This document shows positions 1 through 5,699 of a stretch of DNA of 7,744 nt, piece after piece. The stretch's first letter is position 1; the number at the start of each line of letters is the position of its first letter. The stretch is from Fidelibacterota bacterium UBA1134 (GTDB taxonomy: Bacteria; Fidelibacterota; Marinisomatia; Marinisomatales; S15-B10). Both the position numbers and the translations under genes were made by a program. The notes below the pieces were generated by a model that did not search any database, had not been told where the DNA came from, and worked only from the letters and a program-made list of their open reading frames with translations. The DNA lies in NCBI GenBank assembly GCA_002311975.1, contig DCAL01000096.1, forward strand, positions 10,926 through 18,669. The letters run 5' to 3'.

Positions 1-74
1 GGGCTAAAGCCCTTCATATTTCGGCATTGACACCCCGTCATGAATGACGGGGTAATTGTCTGGTCTAAGACAAT
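1..74. repeat. Array of three stem-loops, REP/RAYT-like palindromes
   Basis: Three inverted repeats follow one another. The first is GGGC-TAAA-GCCC at 1-12, and its stem may continue beyond the window edge. The second has a 9-bp stem ACCCCGTCA (32-40) / TGACGGGGT (45-53) with a TGAA loop. The third is ATTGTC (55-60) / GACAAT (69-74) with an 8-nt loop. No T-run follows the strong central hairpin on either strand, so it is not a textbook intrinsic terminator. A GGGCTAAAGCCC-type hairpin next to a CCCCG...CGGGG hairpin resembles the REP palindromes at the ends of REP-associated tyrosine transposase (IS200/IS605-like) elements. That resemblance is from memory and no transposase is present here. 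An extragenic terminator or mRNA-stabilising structure is the alternative. Confidence 0.55.
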
Positions 75-157
75 CGTATTGGACAGACCTATTTCCATCC
101 TGAATTTTACAATAGTCTCCAGAAAAATAAACTGTTAACTTTTCCATACGAGGATTG

Positions 158-634
158 ATGAAGATATTCCCAGCAACAATCATTATTGCGCTTCAATTCA
201 CCGGCCTCCTGTACGGCAAGCCCGATTCAACTGCGCTAGAACCGGCACAGAACCTCATCATTTCGCAAGAAGACATCGGATTTCTCGTGGTCGAGTGTGA
301 TTCAGTGGGGCTCGATATTTATGTGGATAATATGCTGGTGGGGCAAAGTCCCATCGATGCTCCTGTGCCACTGCCCATTGGAGATCATATTGTAACCTAC
401 CTCCATCCTCAATTCCTCGACCTTCTCAAACAGTATTATCATGAAAGAGAGGTGAAACAGATCATATCCCGCAGCCTGCAGACGGTCTATATCATCCCGG
501 GACAGACCCTGTCAGTCAATCTGTGGTGGCGGCCGTACGAAAGCCACTTAAAGGTGAGAAAGCGGTGGATCTGGTTGAAATCATTTGTCGGCGCTGTGAT
601 GGTGGGGACACTTTTGGCGCTCAATATTCCCTGA
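158..634 (+). CDS. Exported PEGA-like domain protein with C-terminal hydrophobic segment
   Basis: A 158-aa protein not assignable to a named family. Residues 1-20 form a hydrophobic signal-peptide-like segment ending in LLYG. Residues 41-85 read like a PEGA domain: a short beta-strand (GFLVVECDS), then a VGLDIYVDN turn, then VGQSPIDAPVPLPIGDHIVTY, matching the PEGA pattern of 'small protein-decorating loop, G-x-TP, lP-x-G-xH-x-V'. A further strand pair, VYIIPGQTLSVNLWW, lies at 110-124. Residues 138-157 are hydrophobic and could anchor the protein, with basic residues (KVRKR) just before. PEGA domains are usually extracytoplasmic and found in surface or envelope proteins, so an envelope role is inferred. 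I chose ATG at 158, preceded by GAGG at 150-153; the in-frame TTG at 155 would add one residue. The closest neighbour is the zinc-ribbon gene, 90 bp downstream, with no evident functional link. Confidence 0.6.
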   Translation: MKIFPATIIIALQFTGLLYGKPDSTALEPAQNLIISQEDIGFLVVECDSVGLDIYVDNMLVGQSPIDAPVPLPIGDHIVTYLHPQFLDLLKQYYHEREVKQIISRSLQTVYIIPGQTLSVNLWWRPYESHLKVRKRWIWLKSFVGAVMVGTLLALNIP

Positions 635-724
635 TAATGATCACTTTTCACGTTCATGTGAGATAATTCCCTCAGATGTACAGAATCAGTTTTCTGCATC
701 CCATGCCGGTCTTAAATTTGTGTA

Positions 725-919
725 ATGAACGATCACTCTAATTTTGATCCTGAACTGCGGTTTCGCCCCGATTATGTCTGGCCGACTGAAGGTACAGAAA
801 AAGACTGTCCCAAGTGCGGCAACCCATTGACGCTAAACGAGAACCGTCTGCAATATATGGGAAAGCCGTGGTGGTGCGGAAGATGTCGCTGGCAGTTCAG
901 CGATGACGAAGCTCTGTAG
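725..919 (+). CDS. Small zinc-ribbon protein (hypothetical)
   Basis: A 64-aa protein with two cysteine knuckles, CPKC (residues 28-31) and CGRC (residues 51-54), spaced 19 residues apart. This is the typical layout of a single treble-clef/zinc-ribbon domain binding one zinc ion through four cysteines. The stretch between them (NPLTLNENRLQYMGKPWW) would form the beta-hairpin. There is no signal peptide or membrane segment, so it should be cytoplasmic. Such stand-alone ribbons often mediate protein or nucleic-acid contacts, but nothing here fixes a partner. ATG 725 is the first possible start after an in-frame TAA, and no clear Shine-Dalgarno sequence precedes it. The gene converges with the minus-strand DUF1232 gene only 32 bp away. 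It is supported by the perfect ribbon pattern despite its size; its function is unknown. Confidence 0.75.
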   Translation: MNDHSNFDPELRFRPDYVWPTEGTEKDCPKCGNPLTLNENRLQYMGKPWWCGRCRWQFSDDEAL

Positions 920-951
920 CAGCTCTCACTTCTATCAGAGACCGCAGCATC

Positions 952-1359
952 TCACTGTTTTGAAGCCAGCAATTCTGGCGATGATTCAATGATCTCATTG
1001 ACTACCCAGCGGATGATCACAAGGTCGTCAACATAGCCAAGAATACCGATGGAAACGGGGATTTCGTTTTCTTCCTTGATAAAATAATTGAGGGCGAAAA
1101 GAATCCTTTTCCGGTTCACTTCACTTAACCCTTTTTCTTTCGCCAGAACTTCGTACAAGACTTCAATATCGTTTATCAGTTCTAGAATAAAACTGGAAAA
1201 CTTTCTGCCGACAACCAGCCCTCTCAGCTTCATTGGTAACTTGGCTACAATCTCCTCTTCCCTTTGCAAAGGGAATTCCTCAATCATCTTTGTGGAACGG
1301 CGGATATCCTTCTGGGTCAGCGTAAAAGTGATCGGCGTTAGGGGTTTAGGATCATTCAA
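952..1359 (-). CDS. DUF1232 (YkvA-like) protein
   Basis: A 135-aa protein whose C-terminal half matches the DUF1232 pattern. Residues 85-123 run from RILFALNYFI through the ENEIP element to IGILGYVDDLVII. This mirrors the family's 'ALxYfixPxDliPdxipxiGylDDaxvi' signature, although the usual PxD before the IP is EEN here. The N-terminal half (1-80) is charged and probably helical. The family is widespread and uncharacterised; some members look membrane-associated, but this one has no convincing transmembrane helix. The start is TTG (1359-1357). A stop lies six codons upstream in the same frame, and a GGGG run (complement of 1370-1373) sits 10 nt upstream, slightly far for a Shine-Dalgarno. An internal ATG at residue 25 is the alternative but would remove N-terminal sequence without a better ribosome site. 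It is divergent from the DUF1015 operon. Confidence 0.75.
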   Translation of the reverse strand: MNDPKPLTPITFTLTQKDIRRSTKMIEEFPLQREEEIVAKLPMKLRGLVVGRKFSSFILELINDIEVLYEVLAKEKGLSEVNRKRILFALNYFIKEENEIPVSIGILGYVDDLVIIRWVVNEIIESSPELLASKQ

Positions 1360-1379
1360 CGAAGTTCTACCCCACTATG

Positions 1380-1407
1380 CTGATAGACAAACACTTCCGT
1401 CTCTCAA
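1380..1407 (-). promoter_or_regulatory. Candidate sigma70-type promoter for the DUF1232 gene
   Basis: On the minus strand, TTGAGA (complement of 1402-1407, five of six matches to TTGACA) is followed after a 16-nt spacer by TATCAG (complement of 1380-1385, four of six matches to TATAAT). Transcription would begin close to 1373, leaving a leader of about 15 nt before the TTG start at 1359. The position relative to the gene is right, but the match is only moderate and the genome's promoter consensus is unknown. Confidence 0.27.
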
Positions 1408-1710
1408 GCAGCGAATATAAGGTGTCCCTTGTATTCGTTGTTCTCGAATAACATATAGATGAGGGTAGCATGAGACGATTCAACTTCATAGCCAAGTCTG
1501 GATAGTTGGCGTAGACATACAACCGTTCTCTCATTTATCGCAGCGCATGCTTCGTCCTATTCAACATCCTCTGATATCGACTGATGTCTTTTTCAGCCAC
1601 CAGCAATTAAGACAAATTGAAGGACACCAATATGAGAGCACTCTACCACAGTATCACACATTATCCTAAATCGAAGCGGGAATAGCTCTTTTGATTGAAT
1701 CTCCTCTACC

Positions 1711-1738
1711 TTAATATTTGCGGTCAAAACGATACAAT
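1711..1738 (+). promoter_or_regulatory. Candidate promoter for the DUF1015-serA operon
   Basis: TTAATA (1711-1716) and TACAAT (1733-1738, five of six matches to TATAAT) are separated by 16 nt. Initiation would fall near 1745, about 15 nt before the ATG at 1760. That fits the absence of a clear Shine-Dalgarno sequence ahead of DUF1015, which could be translated from a very short leader. The -35 element is weak and the region is AT-rich, so chance is a real alternative. Confidence 0.27.
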
Positions 1739-1759
1739 TATAGTTACAGATAATGATTT

Positions 1760-3025
1760 ATGCCGGACGTTCGACCCTTTAGAGGATATACTTACAATCT
1801 TGATATCGTCGGCGATTTCTCCGACGTCATTGCGCCTCCATATGATGTAATTTCGGCCGAGATGAGAAAGGAGCTAAGAGAGCAATCTGAATACAATCTG
1901 GTCAACATTACGCTGCCGCATATGGATGAGGAAAGCAATCCGGCGGTCAACCCTTATACCGATGCGGGTGGCCTGTGGCGGCAGTGGAGCAAGAAGAGAA
2001 TAGTGACGCAAGTACCCGAACCGGCCATCTGGCGTTTGAGAGAGACATTTGTATCTCCTCTGGGCCGGAAGATGAGACGGACGGGATTCATATGCGAACT
2101 GAGATTAGCGCCCTATTCCACCAGTAATGTTGTAGCTCACGAACGGACGCACGCGAAACCGAAACAGGACCGCATCAAACTGATGGAGTCCACTCACGCT
2201 CATCTCAGCCCCATTTTCTTTGTCTATCGCGACGATGCCCAAAAAACTCGCAGCCTCAACGAGGCATTTGATTCTTTGCCGCCGCTGAAATCACGTACAG
2301 ACTTTGGCAGTCCGGTCGATCTTGAATTAACGAAGGTTACTGACAGATCGTTGACTGCAACTTTTCAGGAAGCGCTGGCTGACCTCCCCGCCCTCATCGC
2401 CGACGGGCATCACCGGTGCGAAGCATCCTTAACCTTCCATACCGACAGCTCACTGTCCGGAGGTCTCGATTCAGCCCACATTATGGCTTATCTGGTTCCC
2501 GCTTCATCTAAAGGTCTGGTTATTTACCCCACCCACCGCGGATTCCATTCGCTTGACAACTTTGACCAAAACAACTTCTCAAGGCGGCTCGAAGAATACT
2601 TCATATTCGGCGATAATCCGGTGGATGAAAACCTCCCCTCCATCACTTACATGCGACCAGATCTGAAGCACAAAGTAATAACGCTGAAAGGGGAAAAGTA
2701 TCTCCAGCTGAAAGGTGAGGTGAAACCGTCTTCTCTTGCCGATCTGGATGTGGTAGTCTGTGAAGAAGTGATTGCAAAAAAGATCCTCGGTCTTTCGGAA
2801 GACGATATTTCTCACAAAAAATATATCCACTATTTCCGCAGCGAAGACGAATGTAGGAACGAGATCAACGGCGGGGATATTCAGATGGCTTTTCTAATGG
2901 CTCCCATTCCCATTGAATTACTACTTTCTGTTATGGAAAACGGCGGCATCCTGCCTCAGAAATCAACCTATTTCTACCCCAAGTGTCCAACAGGACTGGT
3001 GATGCGCTCCATGGAGGCGTCGTGA
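1760..3025 (+). CDS. DUF1015 (COG4198) family protein, possible serine/phosphoserine-related enzyme
   Basis: A 421-aa protein, close to the full family length, with all hallmark DUF1015 blocks in order. These are RPFRG (5-9), VIAPPYDVIS (23-32), the HERTHAKPKQDRIKLME block (127-143) followed by LSPIFFVY (149-156), IADGHHRCEASL (213-224), and the C-terminal LPQKSTYFYPK (399-409; the usual initial M is L). The family has long been annotated as unknown. Its DGHHR motif resembles the nucleotide-binding motif of ParB/sulfiredoxin-fold proteins, a fold that includes ADP/ATP-dependent free-serine kinases. Here it heads an operon with an aminotransferase and serA, overlapping the aminotransferase start by GTGA (3022-3025). 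A role in serine or phosphoserine turnover is therefore inferred, not shown. There is no signal peptide, so it is cytoplasmic. The ATG at 1760 gives the canonical N-terminus just before RPFRG. The family call is very sure; the function is a hypothesis. Confidence 0.95.
   Translation: MPDVRPFRGYTYNLDIVGDFSDVIAPPYDVISAEMRKELREQSEYNLVNITLPHMDEESNPAVNPYTDAGGLWRQWSKKRIVTQVPEPAIWRLRETFVSPLGRKMRRTGFICELRLAPYSTSNVVAHERTHAKPKQDRIKLMESTHAHLSPIFFVYRDDAQKTRSLNEAFDSLPPLKSRTDFGSPVDLELTKVTDRSLTATFQEALADLPALIADGHHRCEASLTFHTDSSLSGGLDSAHIMAYLVPASSKGLVIYPTHRGFHSLDNFDQNNFSRRLEEYFIFGDNPVDENLPSITYMRPDLKHKVITLKGEKYLQLKGEVKPSSLADLDVVVCEEVIAKKILGLSEDDISHKKYIHYFRSEDECRNEINGGDIQMAFLMAPIPIELLLSVMENGGILPQKSTYFYPKCPTGLVMRSMEAS
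3013..3017 (+). promoter_or_regulatory. Shine-Dalgarno GGAGG inside the DUF1015 coding end
   Basis: GGAGG lies 4 nt before GTG 3022 and is embedded in the last codons of the DUF1015 gene. It supports GTG 3022 as the aminotransferase start rather than the in-frame GTG at 2983. Ribosomes terminating at TGA 3023-3025 would sit on it, favouring translational coupling. The spacing is a little short. Confidence 0.6.
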
Positions 3026-4107
3026 GCCTGACTTCAAAACCAAAACTGTTCATTCCGGGGCCGACGCATGTAGAACATGAAGTGCTCACCGCAATGAGCG
3101 AATACCCCATAGGCCACCGCTCAGCAGCTTTCTCAGAACTGTATGATGATGTTATCGCCGGCGTAGCTAAGATTCTCTACACACAGAACCGTATCTATCT
3201 CGGGACGTGCACAGCCACAGGATTCATGGAAGCAGCGGTAAGAAACACGGTACAGAAACGCTGTGCCAATTTCATCTGCGGTGCATTCTCGAAGCGGTGG
3301 CATCAGATCACCAAGATGTGCGGCATTCCGTGCGATCCTTTCGAAGTTGAGATGGGCATGGCCAACAAGCCGGAAGCGGTGGAAGACGCATTAAGAACGG
3401 GCAAATACGACACAGTCACCGTGGTTCACAGCGAGACGTCGACAGGAGTGTTGAATCCTTTAAATGAAATCGCCGCTGTGGTGAAACAGTTTCCGCATGT
3501 GGTTCTGCTGATCGATATGGTCACATCCATGGCCAGCATCAAAACGGAAGTGGATAAACTGGGTATCGATGTGGCGCTGGCGGGAGTCCAAAAAGGATGG
3601 GGAATTCCACCTGGCATCGCCTTCTGTTCTGTTTCAGATCGCGCCCTTGCGAGAAGTGAGAATATACAGAACAAGGGATTCTATTTTGATTTTCAGGTGA
3701 TGGAAAAATATGCCAAAAGATCCCAGACACCAACCACCCCCTCCATTTCACATATGTATGCCATGCAGACTCAATTGAAGCGTATCTTTAATGAAGGATT
3801 GGAAGCACGATTCGAGAGGCATGGCAAGATGGCTAAACAAGTCCGCAAGTGGGCGCGGGACAAGTTTTCACTGTTTGCAGAAAATGGCTATGAATCGGAA
3901 ACTGTTACCTGTATCAAGAACAGTCGCGGAATAGATATTTCTGACCTGTTGGCGAGGCTTCTGAAAAAGGGATACGTGGTTTCTGATGGATACGGACCGC
4001 TGAAGGGAAAAACATTCCGTATTGCGCACATGGGTGATCTTCTTTTGAATGATATAAAAGAAATCCTGTCCGTTCTGGATGAAACGTTGCTGGAGATGGA
4101 TGCTTGA
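3022..4107 (+). CDS. Class V PLP aminotransferase (serine/alanine-glyoxylate or phosphoserine type)
   Basis: A 361-aa fold-type I PLP enzyme of the serine-pyruvate/alanine-glyoxylate aminotransferase group (COG0075-like), of normal length. Motifs in order are KLFIPGPTHV (8-17), PIGHRS (29-34), the phosphate-binding TCTATGFMEA region (62-71), HSETSTGV (136-143), Asp165 in LIDMVTSM (expected to contact the PLP pyridine nitrogen), Lys191 in GVQKGWGIPPGIAF (Schiff-base lysine), TPTTPS (236-241), and Arg333 in FRIAHMGD (substrate carboxylate). Its place between DUF1015 and serA suggests it converts 3-phosphohydroxypyruvate to phosphoserine with glutamate, replacing classical SerC; a glyoxylate or pyruvate partner cannot be excluded from sequence. 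An upstream in-frame GTG (2983) would add 13 non-family residues. The chosen GTG 3022 overlaps the DUF1015 stop and leaves the typical short N-terminus before the LFIPGP block. It ends in a TTGA overlap with serA. No gene symbol is given because the substrate is uncertain. Confidence 0.94.
   Translation: MSLTSKPKLFIPGPTHVEHEVLTAMSEYPIGHRSAAFSELYDDVIAGVAKILYTQNRIYLGTCTATGFMEAAVRNTVQKRCANFICGAFSKRWHQITKMCGIPCDPFEVEMGMANKPEAVEDALRTGKYDTVTVVHSETSTGVLNPLNEIAAVVKQFPHVVLLIDMVTSMASIKTEVDKLGIDVALAGVQKGWGIPPGIAFCSVSDRALARSENIQNKGFYFDFQVMEKYAKRSQTPTTPSISHMYAMQTQLKRIFNEGLEARFERHGKMAKQVRKWARDKFSLFAENGYESETVTCIKNSRGIDISDLLARLLKKGYVVSDGYGPLKGKTFRIAHMGDLLLNDIKEILSVLDETLLEMDA
4092..4095 (+). promoter_or_regulatory. 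Shine-Dalgarno GGAG deciding the TTG start of serA
   Basis: GGAG ends 8 nt before TTG 4104, an ideal spacing, and lies inside the last codons of the aminotransferase gene. The TTG overlaps that gene's stop (TTGA, 4104-4107), and the resulting N-terminus, MKVLVTDPISD, is the canonical start of the SerA fold. The site therefore settles a non-ATG start. Confidence 0.65.
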
Positions 4108-5678
4108 AAGTCTTGGTGACGGATCCTATCTCGGACGGCGGTAAAGCGATACTTTCTGAGGCAGAAATCCAACTTGTGGATTTGGCTGACGGTTTATCGG
4201 CAGAGATAGAGAAGGTACTGCCGGACGTGGCGGGGTGGATCATCAGAAGCGGAACGATCATTACAGCCGACAACTTGAGTAATGCCCCAAAGCTGAAGGT
4301 GATCGGCAGGGCAGGCGTCGGAGTCGACAACATTGATCTGAACGCGGCCACTCTTAATGGCGTTGTGGTGATGAACACACCGGCAGCCAACACGTTCTCA
4401 GCCGCCGAGCACACGATTGCGCTTATTCTGTCGCTGGCGCGCAATGTACACAAGGGGTACAGCTCTCTAAGCCAGGGAAAGTGGGAACGGCAGAAACTGG
4501 TGGGTTCCGAGCTTAGAGGGAAAACTCTTGGCGTAGTCGGGCTCGGCAAAATCGGAAGTGAAGTTATCGGGCGTCTGCACGTCTTCGGTATGAATATCGT
4601 TGGCTACGACCCCTTTATTAAAGCAGAGAACTACGATCTCGATTATGTTGAATTTCTTGATTTAGATGCGCTTTGCCAGGTGAGCGATATCATCACGCTC
4701 CATGTGCCGAAGACTGACAGTACCACTGGCCTGTTCGACATGGGGCGATTCAAAACTATGAAATCTTCAGCAATGATCGTCAACTGCGCCAGGGGCGGCG
4801 TCATAGATGAAGCGGACCTGAGGACAGCTCTGGATGAAGGATTGATCGCAGGCGCAGCCATCGACGTCTTCGAGAACGAACCACCTCAGGAGAGTCCACT
4901 CATGGGTGCAAAGAATATACTCTTTACACCGCATCTTGGCGCTTCAACCCATGAAGCAAAGGAGGGTGTATCACGTGCGATTTGTGAACAGGTGAGAAAC
5001 TTTCTTGTTGACGGATCGATTGAGAACGCCATCAACATCCCTATTTCGGACATGTCGCTGCTTCAGACCATGAGGCCGTTTCTCAGTCTGGCAGAAAAAC
5101 TGGGACTCCTGCACCAACAGATCGCCACCGCGCCGGTGGATAGCATCGTCGTGGAAACGCACGGCGCTCTTCAAGATACACGATTAATCACTCTCGCCTT
5201 CCTCAAGGGATTTCTTGAGCAGATGCACGGCAGCAGCGTGAACTTTGTGAATGCATCTGCTGTGGCGGAGTCGCACGGTATCGATGTCCAGGAAATCTAC
5301 GGACACGGATCGGGTGACTATTCCAATATCATTTCAACAAAAGTTTCTGCCAATGACCATTCTCTCAAGATCAAGGGGAGCCTATTCTCTGAAAAACACC
5401 CCAGGATCACCTACTTTGACGGATTCCACCTCGACACCAACCCTGAAGGAAATCTGCTGATAGTTTACAACAATGACGTCCCGGGCGTCATCGGGAAGGT
5501 CGGCACATTCCTCGGCAATAAAGGCGTCAACATTGGCAATTATCAGCTCGGCCGAAAGGACACATCAAATCAGGCCATGGGAATCATCCGCCTCGATGAA
5601 CCGCTGGATGAGACATCAGTAAAGCAACTGGAGGAGATGGAGGAAATCATCAAGGTTCAGCAGATCAACTTACGATAG
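4104..5678 (+). CDS. serA: D-3-phosphoglycerate dehydrogenase (type I, with ASB and ACT domains)
   Basis: SerA oxidises 3-phosphoglycerate to 3-phosphohydroxypyruvate with NAD+, the first step of phosphorylated serine synthesis, in the cytoplasm. At 524 aa it has the full long-form architecture. The substrate-binding part comprises residues 1-98 and about 285-320. The Rossmann domain has GLGKIG (146-151) and an acidic Asp169 (GYDP) suited to NAD+. The catalytic set is Arg230 (NCARGG), Glu259 (VFENEPP) and His277 (TPHLGAST). An intervening ASB-type domain (about 320-445) and a C-terminal ACT domain (about 450-521: NLLIVYNNDVPGVIGKVG, then GVNIGNYQLGR) complete it. The ACT domain points to feedback control by L-serine, although inhibition is not universal in the family. 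The TTG start is supported by GGAG at 4092-4095 and by the stop-start overlap with the aminotransferase. No key residue is missing. namZ follows after 21 bp. Confidence 0.97.
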   Translation: MKVLVTDPISDGGKAILSEAEIQLVDLADGLSAEIEKVLPDVAGWIIRSGTIITADNLSNAPKLKVIGRAGVGVDNIDLNAATLNGVVVMNTPAANTFSAAEHTIALILSLARNVHKGYSSLSQGKWERQKLVGSELRGKTLGVVGLGKIGSEVIGRLHVFGMNIVGYDPFIKAENYDLDYVEFLDLDALCQVSDIITLHVPKTDSTTGLFDMGRFKTMKSSAMIVNCARGGVIDEADLRTALDEGLIAGAAIDVFENEPPQESPLMGAKNILFTPHLGASTHEAKEGVSRAICEQVRNFLVDGSIENAINIPISDMSLLQTMRPFLSLAEKLGLLHQQIATAPVDSIVVETHGALQDTRLITLAFLKGFLEQMHGSSVNFVNASAVAESHGIDVQEIYGHGSGDYSNIISTKVSANDHSLKIKGSLFSEKHPRITYFDGFHLDTNPEGNLLIVYNNDVPGVIGKVGTFLGNKGVNIGNYQLGRKDTSNQAMGIIRLDEPLDETSVKQLEEMEEIIKVQQINLR

Positions 5679-5699
5679 CCGTTCGTCCTCAGGACCGGA

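Larger units (their letters stand above)
1360..1759. other. 400-bp divergent intergenic region with unassigned minus-strand reading frames
   Basis: No recognisable gene, tRNA or repeat element fills this gap. It lies between divergent genes and should contain both promoters. On the minus strand there are short protein-like frames. One runs 1534-1367 (ATG start, 55 codons, beginning MRERLYVYANYPDLAMKLNR). Another, 1606-1535 (TTG start, 23 codons, starting with LVAEKDISRYQRM), ends in a TAA immediately before that ATG. An overlapping third frame (containing CLRQLSRLGYEVE) is open until a TGA at 1406-1404. I recognise none of them; they could be a decayed gene or chance. A small hairpin, TATTCG (1432-1437) / CGAATA (1445-1450), and an inverted pair GGTGTCC near 1421 and GGACACC near 1622 are also present, both too short to interpret. 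Confidence 0.5.

Noticed and set aside
108..113. TACAAT as a -10 box for the PEGA gene
   Set aside because: No acceptable -35 element lies 16-18 nt upstream; the nearby TTGGAC at 79-84 is 23 nt away, so I did not call a promoter.
635..724. Possible terminator or small RNA between the PEGA and zinc-ribbon genes
   Set aside because: Only a weak CAGAA/TTCTG pairing is visible, without a proper GC stem or T-tract.
1088..1420. 110-codon plus-strand frame
   Set aside because: It is antisense to the DUF1232 gene, whose IP...GYVDD signature is clear; the plus-strand product has a biased Ser/Ile/Phe composition and no recognisable motif.
2983..3021. Longer aminotransferase N-terminus from GTG 2983
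   Set aside because: The 13 extra residues overlap the conserved DUF1015 C-terminus, do not resemble the family, and lack a better ribosome site than GGAGG at 3013-3017.
3914..4549. 211-codon open frame on the minus strand
   Set aside because: It lies wholly antisense to the aminotransferase end and serA start, both with full catalytic motifs; the translation is low-complexity in Ser/Pro/Thr and shows no domain.
5685..5695. GTCCT-C-AGGAC inverted repeat between serA and namZ
   Set aside because: The 1-nt loop cannot form a normal hairpin and no T-run follows; half of it serves as the likely ribosome site of namZ, so neither terminator nor operator is supported.
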